Positions 25,756 to 33,708 of a DNA stretch of 64,000 nt are shown piece by piece. Under the pieces are notes generated by a model. That model was not told the origin of the DNA, did not search any database, and saw only the letters and a list, made by a program, of their open reading frames with translations. The position numbers and the translations under genes are program-made. This stretch comes from Haloarcula pelagica (GTDB lineage Archaea > Halobacteriota > Halobacteria > Halobacteriales > Haloarculaceae): contig NZ_CP126161.1 of NCBI RefSeq assembly GCF_030127105.1, forward strand, positions 1,860,001-1,924,000. The letters run 5' to 3'. Within the stretch, counting starts at the first letter, position 1; every line of letters starts with the position of its first letter.

Positions 25756-25998
25756 ATGCGTATCGAGTACGACCGTGACACCTGTATCGGGATGTTCCAG
25801 TGTGTCGCCGAGTGGGACGCCTTCGAGCGGGACGAGGACGCGGGCAAAGCCGTACTGACGGACAGCGAGGAGGCGTCAGAAGGGACGTTCGTCCGCGAGG
25901 TGCCCGAGGACGCCGAACTGGACGCGAAGTTCGCCGCACGGGCCTGTCCGGTCGACGCCATCGCCGTCTACGACGACGACGGCGAGCAACTCGTCTGA
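25756..25998 (+). CDS. small single-cluster ferredoxin
   Basis: 80 residues. Cysteines C9 and C15 are in CIGMFQC, and a third is in the ACPVDAI motif near residue 65. Only three candidate ligands are visible, which fits a [3Fe-4S] or atypical [4Fe-4S] mono-cluster ferredoxin. An acidic stretch lies between them. It probably carries electrons for an oxidoreductase encoded elsewhere. The start MRIEYDRDTC is clear. Confidence 0.85.
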   Translation: MRIEYDRDTCIGMFQCVAEWDAFERDEDAGKAVLTDSEEASEGTFVREVPEDAELDAKFAARACPVDAIAVYDDDGEQLV

Positions 25999-26064
25999 AC
26001 GTCTCCCTTCCGGGCGCCCGCGGGAGCGAAAGCGACAGGGGTGTGCCGTTCTCAGTACCGGTAG

Positions 26065-27543
26065 ATGGTCCGTGACGCGCTCCGTCGGTCCGTCCGGGCG
26101 GTCCCCGCTGCTCTGGCCCGTGTCGGCCTCGTCGACCGGGAGAAGGCGACCGAGGCGACCGACCTCGCTGCCCCGGTGATGGTCACCGGCGGGCTGCGTA
26201 TCCTCCTTCGCCTGGCGGACTTCCTGATGGTCGGGATCGCGCTGGGCGACGCGGCGATCGCCGGGCTGGAACTGGGGTTTCAGTACTACTTCGTCGGCTT
26301 CGGGCTCTCCCTTGCGGTCTCCTCGGGGACGATCAGCGTCGTCTCGCGACTCCAGGGCAGCGACCAGTCCGGGCGGGCGAACCTGGCGGTCAAGCAGTCG
26401 CTGTGGCTGGCGCTCGCGCTGTCGGCGCCGCTGACGGTCGTCTCCTGGCTCTACCCCGACGTGCTCGTGGGGGTACTCATCGACGACGCCGAGACGGTCC
26501 GCTACGGCGCGACGTACCTCTCGATCGTGATGCTGTCGATGGCGCCGCGGTTCTGGAGCATGGTCGCCTCCCGGTCGCTGGCCGGCAGCGCCGACACGAA
26601 GACGCCGATGTACGTCCGCCTGCTGACGCTACCGACCAACGTCGCGCTCAACGCCGTCCTCATCTTCGGACTGGGGCCGTTCCCCCGCATGGACATCGCC
26701 GGGGCCGCCTGGGGGACCGCCGTCGCGAACACGCTGGCGGCGACGATCTTTTTCGGCCTGCTCGTCTCGGGCCGGTACGCCGTCCGGCTCCCGCTTCGTG
26801 GCCCGCAGTTCGACCTCGGGCTGTTGACCGAGATCGTCCGTGTCGCGCTGCCCCTGACCGGGATGCGCCTGCTCCAGACGTTCGCGCGGTTCCCGTTCCT
26901 GTTCGTCCTGGGCGTGCTCTCGACGACGCTCGGCTTGCCGGTCGTCGCGGCCTACGCCATCGGCCGGCGCGTGATGTTGCTGGCGCTGATGCCGGCCTGG
27001 GGGTACGCGACGGCCGCCTCGACGCTGGTGGGCCAGCACCTCGGGTCGGGCGAGGAGGCCGCGGCGACCGCCTACGGCTGGCAGACGCTGCGGGTGGCGC
27101 TCGCGGTCCAGTTGGCCGTCGGCGCGGTACTGGTGGTGGCCGCCCGCCCGATCGTCGGCCTGTTCGGGACCGCCCATCCCGAACTGGCCGCGCAGTTCGT
27201 CCGCGTGTTCGGCCTGCTCGTGGCCGGCTTCTCGGTCTCGCGGACCATGCGGGGGAGCCTGCGGGGCGCCGGCGACACGCGCTGGCCGCTCTACGGGACG
27301 ATCCTCGGTTCCTACGGCTTCCGGCTCCCGGTCGCCGTGCTGGCGCTGCCGACGACCTACGCGCTGACGGTGCCGCTGGTCGGGATCACCGTCTCGCCCG
27401 GCCTGGGCCTGGGGCTGCCGGCCATCTTCGTCGCGCTCGTCGGCGACTTCTACGTGAAGGCGGCGGTCAACACCGGCCGCTTCTGGACCGGGAAGTGGCG
27501 CGACGTGGCCCGGAACGCCGGTGTGGGTGCGGCGGGCGATTGA
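26065..27543 (+). CDS. MATE-family efflux transporter
   Basis: 492 residues with about 12 membrane segments arranged as two similar halves. Conserved features include LRIAD-like RILLRLADFLMVGIALGD early and a second-half block PLTGMRLLQTFARFPFLFVLG. Members export cationic drugs or metabolites with a Na+ or H+ gradient. The substrate cannot be read from sequence. It ends directly against the convergent RidA gene. Confidence 0.88.
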   Translation: MVRDALRRSVRAVPAALARVGLVDREKATEATDLAAPVMVTGGLRILLRLADFLMVGIALGDAAIAGLELGFQYYFVGFGLSLAVSSGTISVVSRLQGSDQSGRANLAVKQSLWLALALSAPLTVVSWLYPDVLVGVLIDDAETVRYGATYLSIVMLSMAPRFWSMVASRSLAGSADTKTPMYVRLLTLPTNVALNAVLIFGLGPFPRMDIAGAAWGTAVANTLAATIFFGLLVSGRYAVRLPLRGPQFDLGLLTEIVRVALPLTGMRLLQTFARFPFLFVLGVLSTTLGLPVVAAYAIGRRVMLLALMPAWGYATAASTLVGQHLGSGEEAAATAYGWQTLRVALAVQLAVGAVLVVAARPIVGLFGTAHPELAAQFVRVFGLLVAGFSVSRTMRGSLRGAGDTRWPLYGTILGSYGFRLPVAVLALPTTYALTVPLVGITVSPGLGLGLPAIFVALVGDFYVKAAVNTGRFWTGKWRDVARNAGVGAAGD

Positions 27544-27930
27544 CTACCCGACGACCGCTTCGGCCTCGACTTCGACGACCGCCTCCTCGGCAGCCAGTCC
27601 CGACACTTCGACCATCGTCGCCGCCGGCCGCACCTCCCCGAACACCTCGCCGTGGGCGCGCCCGACGGCGTCCATGTCGTCGATGTCAGTGACGTACATG
27701 CGAGTCCGGACGACATCGGCGACACTCGCGTCCACCTCCGCGAGCGCGTCGGCCACGATCGAGAGCGCGTGGCGGGTCTGTTCGGAGGGGTTCCCCGGCG
27801 CGACGACCTCGCCCTCGTCGTCGGTGGCGATGGTCCCCGACACCCGGACGGTGTCGCCCGTCCGGACCGCCCGCGAGTAGCCCACGGTCGATTCCCAGTC
27901 GGTGCCCGTCGAGACGCGCTGTCGCTCCAT
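27544..27930 (-). CDS. RidA-family protein
   Basis: 128 residues of the RidA/YjgF family, which deaminates reactive enamines and imines such as 2-aminoacrylate. The conserved C-terminal block VRTRMYVTDIDDM and the Arg-rich active-site region (around residues 80-100) are visible. The C-terminal ATMVEVSGLA carries the usual substrate-site residues. ATG 27930 (MERQRVSTG) is chosen over the longer frame. No gap with the MATE stop, convergent. Confidence 0.85.
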   Translation of the reverse strand: MERQRVSTGTDWESTVGYSRAVRTGDTVRVSGTIATDDEGEVVAPGNPSEQTRHALSIVADALAEVDASVADVVRTRMYVTDIDDMDAVGRAHGEVFGEVRPAATMVEVSGLAAEEAVVEVEAEAVVG

Positions 27931-27970
27931 ACCGGGACCGGTGGCGGCGAACGGATAGCCGTTTCTCAAG

Positions 27971-27978
27971 GTTTAATG
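27971..27978 (+). promoter_or_regulatory. TATA box of a leaderless transcript
   Basis: GTTTAATG is 25-31 bases before the ATG at 28002, the standard distance for leaderless haloarchaeal genes, and nothing competes with it. Confidence 0.55.
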
Positions 27979-28001
27979 CGGGCCCTGTGATACGGTGGCG
28001 T

Positions 28002-28097
28002 ATGAGCACGGAAACGAAGGTCGTCCTGGGGACAATCGGTGCATCGACGCTGCTGTCGCTGCTCATCATCGCGAACCTGATCCTGTTCTCGGCGTAG
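28002..28097 (+). CDS. 31-residue single-helix membrane peptide
   Basis: A short ORF of 31 codons with one hydrophobic segment (about residues 8-30: IGASTLLSLLIIANLILFS) and a charged start (STETK). Its stop TAG abuts the ATG of the next gene without a spare base. The TATA box makes it the first cistron of a leaderless transcript. It is not recognisable as a known family. Confidence 0.55.
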   Translation: MSTETKVVLGTIGASTLLSLLIIANLILFSA

Positions 28098-28877
28098 ATG
28101 TTCACCGAGCGCGAGCTGTCGGCCGAGCTATCGCGGCTGCGGGACGACCTCGCACCGGGGACGCTCGTACTCGACTGCCAGGAGGACTTCGAGTCGCTGG
28201 ACCCCGCGGTCGCCGAGGAGCTCCTGCTCGTGACCGACAGCGTCGATCCGCTCTCGTTCCCGGCCGAGTGGCTCCCGCCGGACGCGCCCGAACTGCTGGT
28301 GCGCTACGCCGGCGACGAACTGACGATCGGGATGCCCGGGGACGGCGGCGTCGCCTGGACCCGCCAGACTGACCCGCCCTGCGTGTTCGTCAAGCCGCGC
28401 CTGGCCGGATCGCCCGACGACTTCGTCGACTTCCTGATCGCCGAGGCGCTCGCCGAGGTGTCTCTCGACGAGCCCGAGCAGTTCCTGGGCTTCTTCGGCG
28501 AGGCGTATCCCGGGTTCGCCGACGCCACAGCGGGGATGGGGCCGGCCGACACCTATCAACTGGCCGCGGCGCTGTACGACGCCTACCTCGGGCTCCAGAC
28601 CCGGACGATATTCGCTGACTGGGCCGAGGACTACCCCGGGCTCCACGCCGCCTGGGCCGACGCGGGCGAACGGCTCGAACCACGCATCGCGGACCTGCCG
28701 ACGGAGGTCGCCCGTGGCCAGACGAGCTTTCCCGCGGCCGCGGAACTGGCCTGTAGCGCCGTCAAACACGGGCTGGAACTGCCGGCGCCGTTCGACGCGC
28801 TGGCGACCGAGGCCTACCGGGACCACGGCCCGGAGTACGCCGTCCAGTGGGCCCGAAAAGTCGTCGGCGGGGAGTGA
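28098..28877 (+). CDS. haloarchaeal conserved protein, DUF7089-like
   Basis: 259 residues, acidic, no membrane segments or signal. I do not recognise a catalytic motif. It resembles a haloarchaea-only conserved family by length, by composition and by its place upstream of an Orc1 gene. It starts immediately after the small membrane peptide, so the two are likely translated from one message. Confidence 0.6.
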   Translation: MFTERELSAELSRLRDDLAPGTLVLDCQEDFESLDPAVAEELLLVTDSVDPLSFPAEWLPPDAPELLVRYAGDELTIGMPGDGGVAWTRQTDPPCVFVKPRLAGSPDDFVDFLIAEALAEVSLDEPEQFLGFFGEAYPGFADATAGMGPADTYQLAAALYDAYLGLQTRTIFADWAEDYPGLHAAWADAGERLEPRIADLPTEVARGQTSFPAAAELACSAVKHGLELPAPFDALATEAYRDHGPEYAVQWARKVVGGE

Positions 28878-28907
28878 CCGGCGAGCGCGAACCGGGACCG
28901 AAAACGG

Positions 28908-30035
28908 TCAGAGCCGTTCCAGTACCGCGTCGGCCTCGTAGTTCAGCGTCAGGTCACGGGAGCGCCCCCGGCCGTCGACGTTCGTGTACTCGGCGTCGAT
29001 CAGTCCCAGTTGATCGAGCTTGTTGATGATCTCGGAGTAGCGGGTGTAACCCAGGCCGGTCTGCTCGTGGAACGCCTCGTACACGTCGCCCGCGGTGCCG
29101 CTTGCCCCCTCGGCGATCACTTCGACCAGCGCGGCCTCCGACTCCGAGAGGCCCTGGAGCCGCCGCGAGAGGTGGACGTACTTCGATTTGTCGTAGGCGT
29201 CCTCGACATCCTGGCGCTCGACGACGCGTGAGGCGCGCATCTCCGCGTTGAGGCCGGCCCGGCGCAACAGGTCGATGCCGACCCGGAGGTCCCCGCCCTG
29301 CTCCTCGGTGAGTGCGGCGACCCGGTCTAACACGCCGGGGCCGACGGCGTCGTCGTGGAAACCACGATCGACCCGTTCGTCGAGGATGTCGACGATCTCG
29401 CTCTGTCCGTACTTGTTGAAGTACACCTCTTCGGGGCGAAACACCGACTGGACGCGGGTGTCCAGCGCGTCGATGACATCCAGTTCCAGGTCCGAGGAGA
29501 TGCAGATGACGCCGATCCGGGCGCCCGAGTGAGCCTCGTGGGCGCGCAACAGCGAGTACAGCGTGTCGCTTGCCTCGCTCTCGTAGAAGAGGTAGTTCAC
29601 GTCGTCCAGCGCGACCACGAGCACCTGGTCGTTCTCCACGAGGCGGTCGGTGATCTGGGAGAACAGCTTCTTGAACGAGATTCCCGACGAGGGGGGTTCG
29701 TACTCGAAGATCTCGGCGAACAGCCGGGAGAAGACGGCGTACCGGGTCGAATCGACCTGGCAGTTGACCCGCACGGCCTGTACGTCGGTCTGTGCGGTGA
29801 GTTCGTCGAAGAGGATCTGGACCGCCGTGGTCTTGCCGGTCCCGGGCGGGCCGCGTGCGATGACGTTCAGGGGCCGGGAGCCACGCACCGCCGGGCGAAG
29901 CGAGTACTTCAGCGTCTCCATCTGGCTCTCGCGGTGTTTGAACGTCTCGGGGAGCCAGTCGATCTCGAAGACGTGCTCGTCGCGGAACACGGATTCGTCC
30001 CAGCCGAGCATCCCCTCGTCGGGGTCGTCGTCCAT
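28908..30035 (-). CDS. orc1: Orc1/Cdc6-type initiator (AAA+ and winged helix)
   Basis: 375 residues. The Walker A motif is GPPGTGKTT near residue 60, Walker B LVVALDDVNYL near 138, and a C-terminal winged-helix region begins near 290. The frame allows an ATG at 30044, but the TATA box GGTTAAGTGG (minus strand, about 30058-30067) is 27 bases before the ATG at 30035, so that start fits a leaderless transcript better. No ORB pair or AT-rich unwinding region lies beside it, so it is probably not an origin-linked copy. Confidence 0.88.
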   Translation of the reverse strand: MDDDPDEGMLGWDESVFRDEHVFEIDWLPETFKHRESQMETLKYSLRPAVRGSRPLNVIARGPPGTGKTTAVQILFDELTAQTDVQAVRVNCQVDSTRYAVFSRLFAEIFEYEPPSSGISFKKLFSQITDRLVENDQVLVVALDDVNYLFYESEASDTLYSLLRAHEAHSGARIGVICISSDLELDVIDALDTRVQSVFRPEEVYFNKYGQSEIVDILDERVDRGFHDDAVGPGVLDRVAALTEEQGGDLRVGIDLLRRAGLNAEMRASRVVERQDVEDAYDKSKYVHLSRRLQGLSESEAALVEVIAEGASGTAGDVYEAFHEQTGLGYTRYSEIINKLDQLGLIDAEYTNVDGRGRSRDLTLNYEADAVLERL

Positions 30036-30057
30036 CACTTTCACCGAGCTTCCCGGA

Positions 30058-30067
30058 CCACTTAACC
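30058..30067 (-). promoter_or_regulatory. TATA box of orc1
   Basis: GGTTAAGTGG on the minus strand, about 27 bases before the ATG at 30035, predicts a leaderless message and therefore helps choose that start over the ATG at 30044. Confidence 0.55.
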
Positions 30068-30115
30068 ATTTGCCACGCGGGAACAGACCCGCCGGAGAAC
30101 GCTGCTACCGCCGAC

Positions 30116-30970
30116 TCAGAGTTCCGCGGCGACGACCGGCGCCGCACTGACCTCGCTTTCGGCCCGTTCGAGCGTGTCGGTGCCGTAGACGGCCTCGACG
30201 CCGGCCGTCGTCAGTTTCGTCAGCGCGTTGCCCGCGAGCATCGGGTGGACACAGGTGACGAACACGCGGCTCGCAGCCCGCTCCTCGAGGACGGCGACGG
30301 ACTCGCTCATCGTCGACCCGGTGGCGATGATGTCGTCGACCAGCACCACGTCCCGGCCCTCGACGGCGGCGTCGCTCGGCGTGATCGTGACCTCGCCGCT
30401 GTCGTAGTCGCGGTCCTTCTCGAAGTAGTCGGTCTCGCCGGCGCCGTAGGCGTCCCGCGCGGTCACCGCCAGGTCGATCGCGCCCTCGTCGGGCGAGAGG
30501 AAGAGGGGATCGGTGAGATCGGCGGGAAGCGGCTCGGCGAGCACGCCGGCGGCGTCGACGCCCGTCGCCGGCACGTCGAAGAAGTCACAGACGCTTGGCT
30601 CGTGGGGGTTGACCGTCAGGACGCGGTCCGTCCCCGACGAGACGGCCCGCGCCATCGCCCGCGAGGAGACCGGTTCGCCGGCCCTGAACGCCTCGTCCTG
30701 GCGGGCGTAGCCCATGTACGGGAGGACGGTCACGACCTCGCTGGCGCCGACCTCGCGGGCGGCGTCCTGGAGCTGGAGGACCTGGACGAGGGCGTCGCTG
30801 TCGACGGTCGAGGCGACGACGACGGCTCGCTCGCCGGCGACGGCTTCGGGGAGGCGAACGACGTGTTCCCCGTCGGCGAACTGTTCGTACTCGACGCGGG
30901 CCAGGTCGTCGCCCGTGGCGTCGGCGAGCGCCGCCGCGAACGACTGTGTGGCTTCCCCCGGGACAATCAT
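30116..30970 (-). CDS. prs: ribose-phosphate pyrophosphokinase
   Basis: Makes PRPP from ribose 5-phosphate and ATP for nucleotide, histidine and tryptophan synthesis. 284 residues. Catalytic motif YMGYARQDEAFRAGEPVSSR near residue 85 and PRPP-binding loop VVLVDDIIATGSTM near residue 205. The ATG at 30970 (MIVPGEATQSF) matches the family. The upstream extension of the frame is non-coding. Confidence 0.94.
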   Translation of the reverse strand: MIVPGEATQSFAAALADATGDDLARVEYEQFADGEHVVRLPEAVAGERAVVVASTVDSDALVQVLQLQDAAREVGASEVVTVLPYMGYARQDEAFRAGEPVSSRAMARAVSSGTDRVLTVNPHEPSVCDFFDVPATGVDAAGVLAEPLPADLTDPLFLSPDEGAIDLAVTARDAYGAGETDYFEKDRDYDSGEVTITPSDAAVEGRDVVLVDDIIATGSTMSESVAVLEERAASRVFVTCVHPMLAGNALTKLTTAGVEAVYGTDTLERAESEVSAAPVVAAEL

Positions 30971-31312
30971 GTGCGAGGGGTGGCCGGCCGGGCTAAACCC
31001 TGTTTCGGTTCGGGGGCTCTTCGTCACCGTCACTCCGGTCGACGGCGCGGCCAGGCCCACGGACCGCCCGAAAGCCCCGACACGCTCGCCTCCCGCGACC
31101 GCGACTGCGCGCCTCGCTCCGCTCGGTGCTTGTCGGGTCGGGGTTCGGCGAGCGTGTCGCCCCTTTCAGTCCCTCCGGTCGGTCGTGTCACCGGGCGCTG
31201 GCCGGCGGCTGCGGTATCGGCGGTATCTCGGCGGCTGTGTCGTCGGTCGCCTCTCGCGGGTGTCTCACCGGCAGACCCTCGCCGGCTGTGTCACCGGCCG
31301 AAACCGCCGCCG
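30971..31312. other. non-coding gap with degenerate short repeats
   Basis: 342 bp without a credible gene. GTGTCACCGG-like units recur near 31184, 31260 and 31288, and a CTCGCTCCGCTCGG stretch near 31112 resembles the imperfect palindromes found between many haloarchaeal genes. No promoter stands out. Confidence 0.4.
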
Positions 31313-32113
31313 TCACGCCACGGCGACGCCGACCACCTCGGGGACGCCCAGCGAGCGCTGGCGCCACCCGCCCTGGCCGTCGGCGGTCGCCGCGTCCTCG
31401 GTGTCGACGAGGAAGGTCCCGTCCTCGGTGATCGCGTACGTGTCGTCGCCGTAAGTCACGTCCACGACCCGCTCCTCGACCGGGAGCCGACAGCGTTCCC
31501 AGCGGCCCGCGACCAGTTCGAACAGGCCGTCCGCGGCCGCCGCGTGGGTGCGGTGGCCGTCGCTGGCGACCGCTCGGTGGCTGCCCGAACGGATCGCGGT
31601 CCACTCCGCGCCCTCGCGGCCGTAGAGACCGTCGGCGGTCGCCGCGTAGCCCGGTGCCACGTCGAACACGTCCGCGAGTCCCAGCCGTTCCAGAGCCGGC
31701 AGGGCGTAGACCCCGTCCGCGGCCGCGAGCAGGCCGCCGTCGATGGCTCGCACGTCGGCCAGTTCGCCCAGTTGCTCCCAGGTGCCGTCGACGTACCGCG
31801 CGACGCGGCCCTCCCCGGCCGCCAGCAGGCCGTCGCTGTCGTAGCCCACCGCGGTCGCCGGGCCGAACCCGGTCGGGGCGAAGCCGTCGTCGGTCGAGAT
31901 CAGCACGGACTCGTCGGTCGCGACCGCGATCTCGCCGTCGGCGCCGGCCACGTCACGGGCGCGACAGCGCTCGACGAGGCTGAACCGGCCGATCTGGCCG
32001 CCGGCGGTCTCGACCCGTGTCACGCCCAGGCCGGACGCGACGTAGGCGTGGGTCTCCGGTCGTTTCTCGCCGTACATCCGCTTCTCGGAGAGGGCGATGT
32101 CGTCGTCGGACAC
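31313..32113 (-). CDS. HVO_0234-type beta-propeller protein
   Basis: 266 residues, repeats of about 40 residues with recurring ADGLxExxxGxW-like units suggest a small beta-propeller. No catalytic motif is apparent. The family is haloarchaeal and usually sits beside hemL, as here. An ATG at 32146 overlaps hemL by 32 bases. GTG 32113 leaves one base between the hemL stop and this gene and gives a better N-terminus (SDDDIALSEKRMYGEK). Confidence 0.72.
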   Translation of the reverse strand: MSDDDIALSEKRMYGEKRPETHAYVASGLGVTRVETAGGQIGRFSLVERCRARDVAGADGEIAVATDESVLISTDDGFAPTGFGPATAVGYDSDGLLAAGEGRVARYVDGTWEQLGELADVRAIDGGLLAAADGVYALPALERLGLADVFDVAPGYAATADGLYGREGAEWTAIRSGSHRAVASDGHRTHAAAADGLFELVAGRWERCRLPVEERVVDVTYGDDTYAITEDGTFLVDTEDAATADGQGGWRQRSLGVPEVVGVAVA

Positions 32114-32114
32114 G

Positions 32115-33452
32115 TCATATCGCCTCTTTGTACGCTTCGAGGGCATCCTCTATGTCTTGGTCTGTGTGCGCGTCACAGATGAACTGTGACTCGAACTGGT
32201 TCGCCGTGAGGAACACCCCCTGATCTCTCATCGCGGGCCAGAACAGCCGCTCCCAGCGTTCGGTCTCGGCCTGTTTGATGTCGTGGCCGTTCTTCGGGCA
32301 CTGCTCGAAGCGGGGACAGTCCTCCCGCTGCTGGCACCCGGCTTCGCAGTGTCCCTCGAAGGAATCTGGAGCTTCACGGGTGAAAACCACCTTGAACATC
32401 GAATCGGTGCCGACGACGGTGTACTCGGGGGCCTGGTCTTCGAGGATGTCCTGCAGACCGGATCGCAGCCGCTCGCCGAGGCCGTCGACGTGGCCGTACA
32501 CGTCGTTCTCGGCGGCGTAGCGCAGCGTCTCCAGGCCCGCCGCCATCGTCACCGGGTGCCCCGAGAAGGTCCCGGACTGGAACACGTCGCCCGCGGGCGT
32601 GAACTGCTCGACGATCTCGCTTTTCCCGCCGATGGCACCGACGGGGAAGCCGCCGCCGACGATCTTCCCGAAGGTGGTGATATCCGGGTCGATGCCGAAC
32701 TTCCCTTGTGCGCACTGGAGGCCGCCGACGCGGAAGCCGGTGATGACCTCGTCGAAGATCAGCAAGGAGCCGTGGTCGTCACACAGTTCCCGGAGCGTCT
32801 CGTGGTAGCCGTCGACGGGCTGGACGATGCCGTAGTTCCCCAGGATCGGTTCCGTGAGGACGGCGGCGATGTCCTCGCCGTGTTCGTCGAAGACCTCGTG
32901 GGCCGCCTCGGGGTCGTTGAACGGCACCGTCAGCGTGTGCTCGGCGAAGCTCTCGGGGATGCCCGGGCTGGAGGGGTGGGTGTGGTCGCCCTCGCCTTCG
33001 ACCAGCGTGGACTCCTGGGCGCCGTGGTACCCGCCCTGCATGACGACGATCTTGTCGCGGCCGGTGTACCCGCGGGCGAGGCGGACCGCGGAGACGGTCG
33101 CCTCGGTCCCGCTGTTGACGAACCGCACCATCTCGACGCTGGGGACGTGGCGGGTGACGAACTCCGCGAGTTCCACCTCGACCTCGGTGGGGGCGCCGTA
33201 CATCGGCCCCTCGGCGGCGGCCTGCTGGACGGCCGCCTGGACCTGCTCGGGCAGGTCGTGGCCCAGCAAGAGTGGCCCGTAGCCCATCACGAAGTCGATG
33301 TAGCGGTTCCCGTCGGCGTCGACGACGTGGCCGCCGTCGCCCTTCTCGATGAAAAAGGGGTACGGGCGCACCGCCCGCACGGAGGAGTTGACGCCGCCCG
33401 GCATGACCGACAGCGCACGGTCGTACAGCGCTCGCGACTGCTCGTGGTTCAT
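32115..33452 (-). CDS. hemL: glutamate-1-semialdehyde 2,1-aminomutase
   Basis: PLP enzyme making 5-aminolevulinate, the precursor of haem, sirohaem and cobamides. 445 residues. The PLP Lys is K263 in [37 protein letters not shown] near residue 113 is typical of the family. A Cys-rich insertion ([18 protein letters not shown] near residue 370) is typical of haloarchaeal HemL and may bind metal. Sirohaem from this pathway is needed by NirA nearby. Confidence 0.94.
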   Translation of the reverse strand: MNHEQSRALYDRALSVMPGGVNSSVRAVRPYPFFIEKGDGGHVVDADGNRYIDFVMGYGPLLLGHDLPEQVQAAVQQAAAEGPMYGAPTEVEVELAEFVTRHVPSVEMVRFVNSGTEATVSAVRLARGYTGRDKIVVMQGGYHGAQESTLVEGEGDHTHPSSPGIPESFAEHTLTVPFNDPEAAHEVFDEHGEDIAAVLTEPILGNYGIVQPVDGYHETLRELCDDHGSLLIFDEVITGFRVGGLQCAQGKFGIDPDITTFGKIVGGGFPVGAIGGKSEIVEQFTPAGDVFQSGTFSGHPVTMAAGLETLRYAAENDVYGHVDGLGERLRSGLQDILEDQAPEYTVVGTDSMFKVVFTREAPDSFEGHCEAGCQQREDCPRFEQCPKNGHDIKQAETERWERLFWPAMRDQGVFLTANQFESQFICDAHTDQDIEDALEAYKEAI

Positions 33453-33651
33453 ACCCCCGCGTTCGGTCGCTCCTCGAAAGAAGTTGTTGCTCGCGGCGGT
33501 GGACGAACGGTCAGCCGCTCCCGCTGGCGGCGACCTCTCGAACCGGGATGCACGAACGTCTATATCGAACGCTGAATAAACGAACTTCGTAAAGAGATAC
33601 TGTTTTACACTACCTTTTCGTGTATCCAGACACCGATATGCTGTCAGGATA

Positions 33652-33681
33652 CGTTATTAGCGACTGTCCGGGTGGACAGTC
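33652..33681 (+). promoter_or_regulatory. nasA1 promoter with perfect dyad at the start site
   Basis: The TATA-like CGTTATTAG (33652-33660) is followed at once by GACTGTCC-GGGT-GGACAGTC (33662-33681), a perfect 8-bp inverted repeat. Transcription should start near 33681, 27 bases before the GTG start. A bound protein would block initiation, and the RNA could also fold into a hairpin. Confidence 0.55.
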
Positions 33682-33708
33682 GGGCGCCCCGCTGGCGCGT
33701 GATCCGCC

